Origin: Nymphaea colorata
Lineage: Eukaryota; Streptophyta; Magnoliopsida; Nymphaeales; Nymphaeaceae
Length of the DNA: 60,000 bases
Assembly: GCF_008831285.2 (NCBI RefSeq)
Contig: NC_045146.1
Location: 16,115,149-16,175,148 of the forward strand
Direction of reading: 5' to 3'
This document shows, one piece after another, positions 46,765-59,200 of the stretch. Position numbers and translations under genes: made by a program. Under the pieces are notes generated by a model that was not told where the DNA came from, did not search any database, and saw nothing but the letters and a program-made list of their open reading frames with translations. How positions within the stretch are numbered: position 1 is the first letter of the stretch; every line of letters begins with the position of its first letter.

Positions 46765-46945
46765 GCCTTGATCAAGAGCCAGCATCAACATCCCCACATT
46801 CTTATCTTGCTGGCTCATGGCCACGCGATTCCTCTAATAGAACACGGCCATCTTACAACTCTCTGAACGTGGCCGGACCGTCACATGCCCTTCAAGTCCC
46901 TCCCACCATCGATGGGCTCAAGTTTTCCAGCAGCAACGCCCAAGT
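46765..46945 (+). pseudogene. UDP-glycosyltransferase N-terminal remnant
   Basis: The plus strand gives HPHILILLAHGHAIPLIE, resembling the first strand and PxxAQGHVxPLxxLA helix of plant UGTs. A neighbouring frame then gives ILQLSERGRTVTC, resembling the next helix and strand. The shift between the two frames, plus loss of everything downstream, marks it as a fragment. No UGT PSPG box is present. Identification rests on about 30 residues. Confidence 0.4.
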
Positions 46946-46949
46946 AAAT

Positions 46950-47394
46950 GGACTTCTTTTCCCTCGCAAGAGTAAGCACTGAGACAGCATGATTACCCAA
47001 TGACGTGGTGAGTTAGGTGCATGCGTAGAATTTTTTTGGTTAAAGGCACTAGTTATATAATTTTAAATTTTGAAAGACATCTGTAAATAAATGAGAAAAG
47101 CTGTCGTAAAGTTTTTAATATGAAAACAAACAGTTTGTCTAGGGTTGTGTAGGCCTTCACCCCTACTGCGGGGAGATTGAAGGACAAAGTCACCCTTGCA
47201 GCACGCATCTTGGTTGTGTCATATTTAACTTCCTGCTCAATTCTGTGCCACAAAGGTGGCCCAAAAATTCAACACACCGAGGATCTGCTTCCCTGGCACC
47301 TGTAGCTTCTCTTCTGTCTTAAGATTCTACCTCCAGTGTGCATAATCTCCAACCTTGGGCCTTTGCTACCCATGAGCCATTCTATTCTGGTGTC
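46950..47394. other. Short intergenic stretch before the Copia element
   Basis: No gene recognised. 47160-47390 has balanced composition and may be decayed coding sequence. Confidence 0.4.
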
Positions 47395-47399
47395 TGATC

Positions 47400-48151
47400 T
47401 GTTATAGATGTTTTTCCTCAAGAAGAATGCTTAAGAAGACAATAACCAACCAAAAATAACTTTTAATGCTGACACAAACGCTTTCAAACTTCAAACATGC
47501 ATATATCCAATAATTACGCCACTAACAATAATCTCTAGCATCAACATAGCTGTCTAAATAAGTTAATTTCATAAAAGGGATTGTACAAGACTGCTGAAAA
47601 TCAAATCACTTGGCTGCGAGCACAAAATCGAGTTTCCAACACCAATATTGCAGCAATATATGTCAAGATATATGCTAGATAATGCAGAAAATAAAAGACA
47701 CCAATTTACGTGGAAAAACCCCCAATAATGAGGTAAAAAACCACAGGCAAGAAAGATTTTCTATATATATAAAAAGAGCCAAATACACCAGCAGTAATAT
47801 CCATACTTTAAAGAAAGAGCCCAAAAAAAACAAGAAAGAGATCACCAATGAAGACTCCCTTCATTTCTTCTTTTTTCTTTGTCTTTCCTCTCTCTTCTCG
47901 GCGTGTCGATCAACCCAAGCAAGCATGCTGCGATTTCTCCTTTTTTTCTTCCTTGCCTTCTTCTTCTCCTTCTCCTCTTGCTGTGTACAGCCACAAGAGT
48001 TCTCTCCTTTTCTTTTTCCCCAAAAGAAAAAAATGAGAAAGAGAGGGACGTGAGAGATATGTGGGGCACCATCGGGTTCCCTCCCCCTTTCTTCACCCGT
48101 TCACTTAAGTGACGGGTCGGGTCCTCACTTAAAGCTGGACTCGACCCAACA
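47400..48151 (-). repeat. 3' LTR of the Copia element
   Basis: 752 bases, from TGTTATAGATG at the low-coordinate end to GACCCAACA at the high end. It matches the two parts of the 5' LTR over its length. It carries about 21 bases (around CTCACTTAAAGCTGGACTCG) that the 5' LTR lacks near the outer edge. Confidence 0.9.
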
Positions 48152-48163
48152 AACTCCCCCTCT
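48152..48163 (-). other. Polypurine tract of the Copia element
   Basis: The minus strand reads AGAGGGGGAGTT directly next to the 3' LTR start TGTTGGG. Position and composition are those of the plus-strand primer for Copia elements. Confidence 0.85.
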
Positions 48164-48202
48164 AGCCCAAAGAGAGGGATCATACCTGCAAAATGAACAA
48201 AA

Positions 48203-51200
48203 TTAATACACTGCCTTAAAGATAGTCATCCCAACTAGGTCTTTACACTTGTCATGTTTCTCTTTATGTAGAGACTTCATCATCATATCTGCAGGATTCT
48301 TCTTTGTATCTATCTTCTCTAACTGCATTAGTTTTTGCTCAAGCACATCACGAATCCAATGATATCTAATATCAATGTGCTTGGTCCTTGAGTGAAATGC
48401 TGAATTCTTCGCCAAGTGTATAGCACTTTGACTATCACAATGCAACACACAAGTCTTCTAGCCAAGAACTATATCATGAAGAAAACTCTTCATCCACAAC
48501 AACTCTTTACAAGTTTAAGTTGCTGCAATATATTCTGCCTCTGTAGTGGAAAAAACAACACACTTCTGCAATCTGGACTGCCATGATACTGTTCTTCATG
48601 CAAAAGTCAAGACACAACCAGAAAGAGACTTTCTAAAGTTCAAGTCACCTGCCATGTCTGCATCAACAAATCATTGTATCTCTAGATTATATTCACCAAA
48701 ACACAAACAGTAATTGGAAGTACGTTTAAGATACGTTAGGATCCACTTCAATGCTGCTTAATGCTCCTTGTTTGGATTTGACAAGAACCTGCTAACTACA
48801 CCAACTGTATAACCCACGTCTGGGCCTGTGAAAACCATAACATACATGAGACTCCTTACTATTGAGGCATATGGTATCTTCTCTATTCTTTCTTTCTCAT
48901 CTGCTGAGGATGGACATTGCTCATTTCTCAATTTAAAATGTGTTGCTGAAGGCGTACTTACTGCTTTGGCATCTTTCATGCTGAACTCGCTAAACGCATT
49001 TTCAATGCATTTCTCTTGTGACAACTTATTGGCCTTCCTATCATGAACAATCTTCATGCCTAACAATTGTTGTGTTGGCCCCAAGTCTTTCATATCAAAG
49101 AGATTGCCCATGTGTTTCTTTAATTGACTAATCAATTGACAGTCCTGTCCAACAATAAGCATATCATCTACATATAACAACAAGATTTATCTGATAAGAA
49201 CTCTCTGATGTGAAAACAATGATATATGACTGACATGCAGTACTTATGATTTATCATAAATGCATCAAATTTCTTGTACCACTGTATATGTGCTTGTTGA
49301 AGTCCATACAAGCTCTTCTTTAACTTGCAAACCATGTGCTTATTGCTAGTAAAACCCTTTGGCTATGTCATGTAGACTTCTTCTTGCAGATCTCCATGAA
49401 AAAAAGCAGTTTTTACATCTAACTGCTCCAACTCCAAGTGTAGACATGCCACCAAACCAAGTATTACCCTAATAGATGACATTTTAACCACATGAGAAAA
49501 AATTTGTACACCCAAACCAAGTATGTGCTTGAAACATTTCACCACTAACTAGGTTTTGTATCTCAACTTGCATTGACCTTCATTTTTAAGCTTGTACACT
49601 CAATTGTTTTGCAACACTTTCTTACATTTTGATAGATCTACCAAATCAAAAGTGTGATTTTTATATAGATAATTCATCTCTTCCTGCATAGCTTGAATTC
49701 ATTCATCTTTATGCACATCATCTAGAACCTCTGCATAGGATTTTAGCTCTTCCCTATCTATAAACATAATATATTCATTAGTAGAATATCTAGTAGATGA
49801 TATATGTGTTCTTTTACATCTTTCAAATTGCTCTTTATTTGGTTCTAAATAAGGAGGAAGCTCAATTCATGCTCATGATCAGTTTGAGTCTTCATAGGGC
49901 TGTCATCTATATACTGCTCCTCTGCCTCTATTTCTTCCTCTATGTTTTCATCAGTCTCACTATGCTCAGATGAAAATTCCTCAGGTTTTGAACAAGTTGG
50001 CTCATGAACACCACCAGCATTCACACATGACTTTGTGTCTCTCCTGACATCTTCTATAGTTGATCATATCTGAAGACAACATCATGACTCCTGTAGATTT
50101 TGTCATTCTTTGGATATCATAACATGTAACTAAATTCATCATTTACATATCGAAGAAATATTAGAGGAATAACTTCATCATCTAGTTTGATTCTATGTTC
50201 TTTAGGTACATGCATGAAAGCTTTGCAACCAAAAACTCTGAAGTGATTATACTTAACCTCTTCATCTGACCAAACTCTCTGTGGAATATTTCCATCTAGA
50301 GGCACTGAAGGAGTTCTGTTTATCAAATAAACTTCAGTACGCATTGCCTCTGCCCAAAAAATAGTTGAGGCAACTTAGAGCTAGATAGCAAACTTCTGAT
50401 TCTCTGAATTATAGTTATGTTCATCCTTTCTGCAACTCCATTTTGCTGTGGAGTTGAGGAAACTGTCGTTTCATGTCTAATACCATGCTTTAAACAATAT
50501 TCTCGTACATAAGAAGTTATTACTCACCACCATTATCTCTACGCCATCTCTCCATCTTCTTACCAGTCTCATACTCAACCGCTGCATGAAAAGTCTTGAA
50601 AATATTACTTACTTCACTCTTACTTTTCATTGTAAATGCTCATACCTTCCTTGATGCATCATGGATAAATGTAACAAAATAGAATGCTCCGCCTTTAGAT
50701 GTCACATTTATAGGTCCACACACATCTGAATAAACTAAATCCAATACATTTTTAGTTTTTGAAAAACATTTTTTTCTGAAAAGAGATTCTATGCAACTTA
50801 CCAACCAAGCAGTGATCACAAGAGTTAACTGTGCACCATCTGCCTTTGGTAACAAATTCTTCTTGGTGAGCAAATCGATTTTTCTTTGACTCATGTGACC
50901 TAGCCTTTTATGCTACAAATCTGACGAAGTACCATTAGTTATTGCATTTACCTCTACACTACTGGTTCGAGACTTTATACCATACAAAGAGCCAAATCTG
51001 CTGCCTCTATCCAATACTAATGCCCCATTTATCAATTTTCAACCTGTTTGACTAAACAAAGTATAATGTCCATTTTCATTTAGTCTTCATGCAGAAATCA
51101 AACTCATTTTAAGATCTGAAACATGTCTCATATCCCTCAAAGTCAATTTGCATCACATGCTTGTCTCAATGCAAACATCTCATATCCTAACAATATTCGA

Positions 51201-51350
51201 AGTGTCACTGTTGCCCATGTGAACTACTCCAAGATTACCTGCTCTGTAGGATAAGAACAACATTTTACATGGTGCGACATGATATGATGCTCCAGTATCT
51301 AAAATCCATATAAAATCACCATTCTGAATTGTAAGACAATCTTTCTTCAG
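48203..51350 (-). pseudogene. Copia pol remnant: protease, integrase, RT, RNase H
   Basis: Minus-strand fragments in element order: protease WILDTGASYHVAPCKML near 51300; GAG-pre-integrase and integrase with HMSQRKIDLLTKKNL and LDLVYSDVCGPINVTSKGG (about 50640-50900); an integrase-to-RT piece with YLINRTPS, VWSDEEVKYNHFRVFGCKAF (50117-50344); RT with QLDVKTAFFHGDLQEEVYM (49363-49545) and the catalytic YVDD with DMLIVG (about 49140-49180); RNase H with HCDSQSAIHLAKN and RTKHIDIRYHWIRD (48203-48448). The pieces lie in different frames with stops between, so no polyprotein can be made. Confidence 0.9.
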
Positions 51351-51490
51351 ATAAAAATAATACTACTTCATCATCTAAAGCAACTAGAGTGTACTCTTTT
51401 AGTTTCATACTTTCTTGACTTTTTTTTTTGTTCTTTTTTTTTCTATTTTCTTCAATCAATCTTCTTGTAACCTGGAATACCACAGTGAAA

Positions 51491-52176
51491 TCATTTACCT
51501 GTCATCTTGGGCCTTGATTTGGACCTAAATTTTGATATGTCATGCAATTTGTTATGGTTCTTTTGTCTGCCCCTGTCTCCCATCACTAGCACTTGTGAGC
51601 TACTAGTACCAAGAGACATTCTCATTGTTTCTTCATTTAAAATGTTGCTGGTTACATGCTTCATCGTTAACACACCATCTGGAGCAGAGTTGCTCAGAGA
51701 AACAACTAAAGTCTCCCAACTATCGGGAAGAGAACCGAGCAATAAGAGTATTTGTAACTCATCATCTAATATTATTTTCATAGTCGATAACTGATTTATT
51801 ATGCCCTGTACTTTATTCAAATGCTTTGACACTGGTTTTCTCTCTCTAAATTTCAGATTTACCAATTGCCTAATCAAGAAAGTCTTGTTTCCAGTTGTTT
51901 TCCTCTCGTAAAGATCTTACAACTTCTACCATAATGACTTTGCACTTGTCTCTGCAGATACCAAATGAAAGTCACTGTCATCTAACCATTGTCTAATTGT
52001 GCCAATGGTTTTCATATCCAATAACTTTCATTTATCATCGGTCATATTCGCTGGCTTCTAGTTCTCAATAGGTGCATACAAATCTTTACAATACAGCAAA
52101 TCATTCATTTTTGCTTTCCCTATAATCCAATTATTTTCATTTAGAGAGACCATCCTAATGGGGGTCGATTCCATCC
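51491..52176 (-). pseudogene. Copia gag remnant
   Basis: It starts at ATG 52176 with MESTPIRMVSLNENNWI, the usual Copia gag opening. A TAG near 52060 replaces the Trp expected before KPANMTDD. The UBN2-type core resumes in the 51877-51491 frame (FRERKPVSKHLNKVQGIINQ, GSLPDSWETLVVSLSNSAP). Stop codons and frame changes show it is inactive. Confidence 0.85.
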
Positions 52177-52206
52177 TTCAATAAAAATGCACACAACAAA
52201 CTTGAC

Positions 52207-52218
52207 GCTCTGATACCA
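52207..52218 (-). other. tRNA-Met primer-binding site
   Basis: The minus strand reads TGGTATCAGAGC three bases inside the 5' LTR boundary. This is the standard initiator tRNA-Met complement used by plant Copia elements. Confidence 0.92.
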
Positions 52219-52221
52219 CTT

Positions 52222-52878
52222 TGTTATAGATGTTTTCAAAAAAAAAAAAAAGCTTAAGAAGACAATAACCAGCCAAAAATAAGTCTTAATGCTGACACAA
52301 ACTCTTTTAAACTTCAACCATGCATATATCTAATAATTACGCCACTAATAACAATCTCTAGCATCAACATAGTCGTTCAAATAAGCTAATTTTATAAGAA
52401 AGATTGCAAAAGACTACTAAAAGTCAAATCACTTGGTTGCGAGCACAAAATCGAGTTTTCAACATTGCTGCAATATATGTCAACATATATGCTAGATAGT
52501 GCATAAAATAGGAGACATCAATTTACGTAAAAAAACTCCCAATAATGAGGTAAAAACCATGAGCAAGAGAGACTTTCTATATATTAATATATTAAAAAAG
52601 GAGTCAAATACATCAGCAACAATATATCTCTACTGTTTTAAGAAAAAACAGTGAACTCAATAGAACAATAACATTCTCTTATATGAATGAAAAAAAAAGT
52701 TCCAAAGAAACAAGAAAGAGATCACCTAATGAAGACTCCATTCATTTCCTCTTTCTTCTTTGTCTTTCCTCTCTCTTCTTGGCGTGCCAAACAACCCAAG
52801 AAACTTTGCTGTGATTTCTCCTTCTTCTCTTCTTTGCCTTCCTCTTCTCCTTTTCCTCTTGCTGTGTGCAGCCACAAG
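52222..52878 (-). repeat. 5' LTR of the Copia element, inner part
   Basis: Matches 47400 to about 47998 of the 3' LTR, with small insertions, from TGTTATAGATG to CAGCCACAAG, where the alignment stops abruptly at an inserted TGTAATGCCC. The remainder of the LTR resumes at about 56105-56250. Confidence 0.88.
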
Positions 52879-53965
52879 TGTAATGCCCACGATTTTCTTT
52901 AATTAGGGAAAACATTAGAATGAGGTTGTAAATAGTAGATTAAATGATTGTCGAAAAGTATGAAATAACTGAAACTGTCAAGGGAGTAGCGATGGAAGAA
53001 ACGAATGGGTTACCAAGGATAAACCTGGCTGGAGGAGTAATTGAAATATTAATTGAAAGAGAAAAAAAAAACGGACAAGTTATTTCTTTTCTTGAGAGAG
53101 AGAATGCAAAATTAGTATGACAATTTTGGAGGCCTTGAAGAGGGTCTATTTAACCCTATTTTACAGCAATAAACATTCCTTTTACTGCAGCAATAGAAGA
53201 AAACGTCCAACAATAGGGAGATTAAGAGAGAGAGAGAAAGAAGGAGAAGGGTTTTCAATTTTGCTCTCTTCTTGGAGAAGATCGTGTCTAGGGGCTGCTT
53301 AAGAGAAACAAGAAGACTGTCCACGGGAGCTGATTTTACAGGTATGGGAAGATTCAGACGTGTATGCAACATGTAGTCCATGTATGTTATGTGTTATGTG
53401 TTATGTTTGAGGGATATAGATGTATAAATGTAAATATGTCATATGTATACAGGTATGCCTAGAGTAAGAAGTAGTGGTCAGGTTGAATATGCTAGTATGC
53501 AGTAATGTAACAAGAAAGGCTGAGCATGATTATAGACTAACACCAAAAAATTTGAATAGGATCAGCATTATGACTGATGGTGAGTGAGTAGGTGTTGTGA
53601 CGTGATGATACCTAAGTTTTGGAAGTGCATAAACTGATATTCCTATATATATATATATATAGGTACGCATGTGTGGTATAGATCTGCAATGCAAGCTTAT
53701 ACATACTCATATGTAGCTGTATATTCATATTGTGGGAGGTAGGTTGCAGTAGCTGGACTGCATGTAAATGTGCTTGCATGTTGAAATGATATGGGTGGCA
53801 TGTCCCTTCATGAATGGGTCTGATGATGATCGGCAACTGCAAATGTATATGTGCCAAAATAATAAAGCATATAGGAACAGATTGAGGTCTGCAATTAAAC
53901 TTCTCATGATTGGGTTGAGACTCCTGGCTAAAACCTCCAAGTTAGAGATGTAATAGACAACAATG

Positions 53966-54110
53966 TATAGTGTATGACTGAGTGGAGGAAAAACTGAAAG
54001 AAGGGTGGTTTCAGAATAGTCAAGCTATTACTGTTGTGGTTATATAGTGTATGACTGAGTGGAGGAAAAACTGAAAGAAGGGTGGTTTCAGATATTTGTT
54101 TAGCAAGCTT
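53966..54110. repeat. 81-bp tandem duplication inside the inserted LTR
   Basis: AGTGTATGACTGAGTGGAGG followed by AAAAACTGAAAGAAGGGTGG begins at 53966 and recurs at 54047, nearly identical. A related flank GAGATGTAATAGACAACAAT occurs at about 53946 and again at 54226. Confidence 0.85.
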
Positions 54111-54253
54111 ATACATGTGTTGATCCTACTAAGAATGATAAACATGAATATAGAGGTAAGATGTTGAGAGCAACTGCTGAGAATAAAGAAATTCTCGGAA
54201 AGGAGGAAACCAACAAACAGCTAGAGATGTAATAGACAACAATGTATAAACTC

Positions 54254-54840
54254 TACTGTTCTGTTCCTGCGAAACCTGAAACTGAGTCGGATTCCGATGG
54301 CCGGCGCTGTCAGCTCCGAAATTGGAAAATGTCAAATATGGGCTCGTTAGATTCGTCTGCTTCTGCAGATTGTTCCTATAAAATTTCATAATTTTTGGAG
54401 CCGCCGATAAAAAGATATGAATTTTCAAGTGACTGCCTATCGTTGGAGTGTTTTCTGCGATGAAAAGTCTGAAAACTACGTTGGATTCTGGCGACCGATG
54501 TTGTCAGCTCTGGTGTGAGAAAATAATGAGTAAGGGCTCACTGGATTCTTCTGGTTCTGAAGATTACTCCTTTTTGGGTGAGCGGTTGAGGAGATACGGA
54601 TTTTTGAGTGACTGCATGTTGTTGGAATGCTTTCCTGAGAAACCAGAAACGGAACCATTTTCTGGCAACCGGCGCTGTTAGCTCTGGTGTTGGAAAATGT
54701 CGACTAAGAGCCTTTTGGATTTGTCTGATTCTGAAGATTATCCCTGTAAAAATTCATAATTTTTAGAGAAATCGATGAAGAGATATGAATTTTTGAATGA
54801 CCGGTTGTCACTAGAGTGCTTTCTGCGATGGCTGAAGAAC
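54254..54840. repeat. Three ~200-bp tandem units inside the inserted LTR
   Basis: Units start near 54254, 54461 and 54651. Common words, in order: CTGTTAGCTC/CTGTCAGCTC, GGAAAATGTC, GATTCGTCTG/GATTTGTCTG, CTGAAGATTA, TTCATAATTTTT, GAGATATGAATTTT and GGAGTGYTTTCTGCGATG. Divergence is moderate. Such arrays are known in large plant LTRs; function is unknown. Confidence 0.8.
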
Positions 54841-56104
54841 CAACTACAGAATAGTTGTCTCTCGTGCCTACCCTCGTCAAATTCTGTTAGTGGGCAGGTT
54901 TGGGATTTGATCGTAAGTCCCTCGGGGTCGTTCCGACCAAAAAAATCAGAGTATTTGTAGCCTAAAAGGAGCTTTTTATAGATTTGTTTGTAATTTCAGT
55001 AGAAAACCGAAATGTTATCTATTATTACTCATTGGTAACCTGAGTTTGCCTCAAATTTTCAGAAAAAAGATGCTGAAATTAAATTCAAAATAATAGCCAT
55101 GTTTTGAGAATTTAAATATAAATTTCTTGTTTCTATATGGTGATCAAAATATTATTATTTAAAATTTTTGAACGTGATAAATGTATTGATGCATGTCTAT
55201 TCAACTTTGTCTTGCTGCCATTAAATTAAGTTAGGAAATGACTTATTACTTTTGTTTGGGAAATCGAGCCTCAGGGTGGTTTCTGTGAGAGGTAATAGAC
55301 GATGTCTAGTGATGATAAACCTTCACATTCAAATTTCGTAGGCGAAACGTGAACTGTGTATGCATTGGTATATGCGAGTGCGAGCTTGTGTTTTGCTAGT
55401 GTTTGGTTTCGTTCCGAGAAGTAGTGGCGCGCGTGAGCTCACTATTGTCGCACACTCCTCTGTCTGCATTGGAGGACCCATAGTGTATTGGGCGGCGCAA
55501 GGGCCCGAGATTTTGCTGTTTTTGTTGGAGAGCGAGGTGTCTCATGGTCCCTCAACCCGGGTGCCTAGAGGGGCCCTGCAGGAGGCTTCACTGCAGGTTA
55601 GTCTCGATCTGTTGGATCACCTGGTGAAGATATGTTCTGTTTTGCCTGTGAGTTGTGTCCACAGGGTTTTCTGTTGTTGCTCAGCACGATGATCATACCC
55701 ATTATAATGATAGGCCACAGTTGGAAGTCTACGAATACTTGGAGGTAATTCTGATGTGTATTAAGATTTGATGACTTATGCTTTTAAGATTTGGGGACTT
55801 ATGGCTGTTGACCATAAAGTCTCATACGTATTTGTTTGACGAGATCAAATATTACTTTGTTTGGCCATATTCCATTTATGGCGATTTTTCCATACTCAAA
55901 GGAATTATTACACTTCTTTTTATCTCTACAAGTAGTTCTTGAGAGATTTTAGTTTTGAGATTTGTGGTTTATTTTCATTGTTTGGATCAAGTGTTTCATA
56001 GTTGCAATAAATCATACTATTTTTTAATACAGTGTATTTGATTTGGTTTTGGTCATGACTCAAGGTTGCTTCCGTTATTATTGTAACAAAAAAAAATGGT
56101 GTCA

Positions 56105-56250
56105 AAAACTTGGCTCTCATTCTCTTTTTCCGCAAAAGAAAAAAACGAGAGAGAGAGAGGGGGGATGTGAGAAGTATGTGGGGCACTATCGGGTGCCCTC
56201 CCCCTTTCTCCGCCGCCCATTCACTTAAGTGACGGGTCGGGTGCCCAACA
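56105..56250 (-). repeat. 5' LTR of the Copia element, outer part
   Basis: Matches the 3' LTR from its TTCTCTCC region onward: CTCTTTTTCCGCAAAAGAAA, TGTGGGGCACTATCGGGTGC and TTCACTTAAGTGACGGGTCG, ending GCCCAACA. It is directly followed by the TGATC target duplication. Confidence 0.88.
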
Positions 56251-56255
56251 TGATC

Positions 56256-59200
56256 TGCCCGATAAGTTAAGTTTGATTTATTTAAAGCCCAATTGCCAGA
56301 TGCTTTTGCACACAGGAAGCGTAATGACAAGAAATAACTTATATGCCTGTTCTTGAAAGAGACAACAAATGCTGAACAGGAGTGTCATGGATAACTCCAC
56401 AGATCCTTCTTATGATGATTGCCACAAGAACACCACAGAGAAGACAGTTTTAGGCTGTTGGTCCTCTTTTCCTGTGTCATAGAAGGTAGCGGTAAAAAGC
56501 CTTCTGTTCATGACGAACAGTGGTTGGAGTGAGGCTTGTTACTTACGTATCTTAAATTTGGTGGCATTCATTAGTTTCATTCGTCCAGCCCAAACCACAG
56601 GTTATGACTTATGATAGTCTCACAGCCTTCTTGATGGATTGCTTATGGAAATTCAGTTCACATCTGTTTTGGGGTGCCAATGGCATCTGAGTTTTCCTGA
56701 CGGTCTGTATACCAAAATGACTCAAAACTCTCCAATATTGACTCAAAACTCTCCAATATTGACGGCTTCTTCCCCGTCCAACATTTGACAAGTTAAAACA
56801 AAGCATGCACTCGCAAAGCGAATGGGCAAGCAATTCGCAAAACAAAACTTGCTGTCATATCACATCATTTATCATGTCACCTCATGTACAAAGCCCTACG
56901 CTGCAGTCTTTTTCGGTTTGTCACACTTAGCCTGGGCTTATAGATATCTTAAAATTATCATAAAAATCAAGGCGGATGGTTATTAAAATAATTGCCTCGT
57001 TATCATTTTCATGGCCAATTATTGAAAAATCCTGTGGGGAAATTTGCGACAACCCAAAACCAATTTTTGAAGCCTTCCAACTTTTCACTTCACGCATGTT
57101 GGGATGATATCAACAAATGAGTTTTGCATAATCTCATTTTCTTGCAAAACCTGTTTTTTTTTTAAGGAGTGAATAACCTGGCACCACCATGTTATTCAAA
57201 CTTAATTCTCAAAGTGATTTACTTTAATGCAAAGATTAGGGCTTTTGCAACCGTGTTAGTGTAATGCAAACCGATGTAGAAAATGAATATTGAATACATA
57301 AATGCAATGACATATCTGTAAGTGTGAAATTAAAGGGCATGCATTAATTGTTAGGTAGGTTGGAACTTAAAATTATAATTTTTCCGTGACACTAAACCAC
57401 ACCAAATTTTTGACAACAAAAAAAAAAACATTTGTTGGGAAAACAGGTGAAGGAATCAGCCTACCACCCAATTCCAACCCCACCCCTACCTACTACTCAA
57501 CAAACAGTCAAAACCTTCCAATCCTCCGCTCCCCACCTTCCAACCCTCCACCCCCGAGTCAAAACCTTCCAACCCTCTGCCCCCCTCCCTTCTTGGTTAG
57601 TGCATTAAAAATTTGAAACTAAAACTAGCTACTTACCAACCTCCGGTGCGCTAGATGCACTATCTCCCTTAAGGATAACAACTAAAAAACATTTAACTTT
57701 TTATCGTAAAAATGAGACTTACAGCGTATAACACTAATGTCAAACTAGATTCACACTTGAGATGAGATGCATCACGAGATCCGGACCTACTTTTAGGTGC
57801 CAAATATTGCAACAACCTACTGTTCGAAAACTAAGTACAGCAACCATTTACTAATACCACCACCCGATTTAATATAGATATTCCCCATCTTCAATCAGCT
57901 GACGATTTATCGTACGAAGAATTTCTAATGAACATTGTAAAAACAATCCTGAACTCCCTCCCCAAATTTCCGCCGCCTAATACCCCATCATAAATGAGGT
58001 GTTTTCGTTTTTTTATTTCATTTTTTTTTTTCTTTTAACCAGCACCAACCATTATGTCCAATGTCGTGCTCTAGTGTTTGCGGTGGATTCTTTTAAGGGT
58101 GTTTGGCAACGAAAATGTTAGTGTTTCGTGACTATGCCTTGACTATGCCCTATTTGAGTAGATTCATGAATCTAGCCTTCATTATATGCTCAATGATGTA
58201 AAGTAAGGTAAAGCTAGACGAGGAAAAAGCTGAAAGATATTCTCTAAGTATCGCATTCTAGACGTAGATGGTGTGCTTTCACCTCTACATCATCTATCAG
58301 TGCTTTGAATGTTAGTATAGTACCATGCTGCAAGTCTTAGGGAGAATGCTAGCATTATGAAATGTTTGTGCATTAAACTCGTATAAGTGATAGCTAAAAT
58401 GCCAATGTATATTGGGTACTATAACTTGCAAAAGGTATTAGGTGTCCTAAAGGCAGTGTTGTACTGCTGGCAGGACATAACTGGACTATAGACCATTTAC
58501 TTGCACTTTAGGCCTCCTTTGATGCAGCAGGGAAAATTACCAATGTATGGAAGGTAGATTTTTTCGTAAAGTGAATTTTTCTGATTTGAACGGAAAAATG
58601 TATGGTAAAATTTTTTGTATTTGATGCTGTAGGAAAAACCGTACAAATTTGATTATTGACCTTCATTTTCATGGCCTTGTCCATGACTGGTCCCATCAAG
58701 CGGCTTTGATATCCATGCAAGGATCCTTTATCATGGAAAGCCTTAAGAAAGTACAGAACTTCTATCAAAGTCATTTAGGAAACAGCCAGTTACGAAGGAC
58801 GGCTTTTTTCTTCCTCATTTGGAGACGCATGTCTCCATGACACATTTAAACACGTTAATGATAGGTATACCTTGTCAATTAAGATGTCCGTTTTTTTTTC
58901 AATTTTTTGAGTTCATGGAAATATAACATCACTGGAATCAAATGTATCTTTTACATGGCCACCTGCCCATGCTAATTTTAAGTCTTCTTATACTATTAAG
59001 AATTAATTAAAAATAATATTGGTGTTTATGGCAGGTTTACTTTTTACAGATCCTCAAATGAGGCAGTAATTTGAAATACATCCCAATAAACTTCTGGTAT
59101 CCCTATCCCACCCCACGTTGGATTGAACTGAAAAATGAGGACCAAAAAGAGAGTGAGTTGCATGGCACACAACAGGTATATACTAAAAAAGAAAGGGGGA

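Larger units (their letters stand above)
52879..56104. mobile_element. ~3.2-kb insertion in the Copia LTR, probably a solo LTR
   Basis: Starts TGTAATGCCCACG, a common opening of large plant Gypsy-type LTRs, and probably ends in TGTCA at 56104. The host LTR is interrupted exactly here. Candidate flanks ACAAG and AAAAC match at only 3 of 5, so the right end is uncertain; an alternative is TGTAACA near 56086. No second copy of the start is present and no gag/pol motif is seen. A solo LTR is therefore more likely than a full element. The interior contains the tandem arrays listed separately. Confidence 0.7.
47400..56250 (-). mobile_element. Decayed Ty1/Copia retrotransposon with split 5' LTR
   Basis: The outer ends are TG (47400) and CA (56250), flanked by identical TGATC at 47395-47399 and 56251-56255, a perfect 5-bp target duplication. 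Read on the minus strand, the order is 5' LTR, tRNA-Met primer site, gag, protease, integrase, reverse transcriptase, RNase H, polypurine tract and 3' LTR. Integrase before RT defines Copia. Without the 3.2-kb insertion in its 5' LTR the element is about 5.6 kb. LTR differences and many frame breaks show it is old and cannot move by itself. Lineage is probably Tork/Tnt1-like (inferred from motif wording only). Confidence 0.92.

Noticed and set aside
47682-48183. Ser/Phe-rich frames within 47.7-48.2 kb
   Set aside because: They lie in the Copia 3' LTR, whose CT-rich tract gives chance frames; the same occurs in the 5' LTR at 52687-52902.
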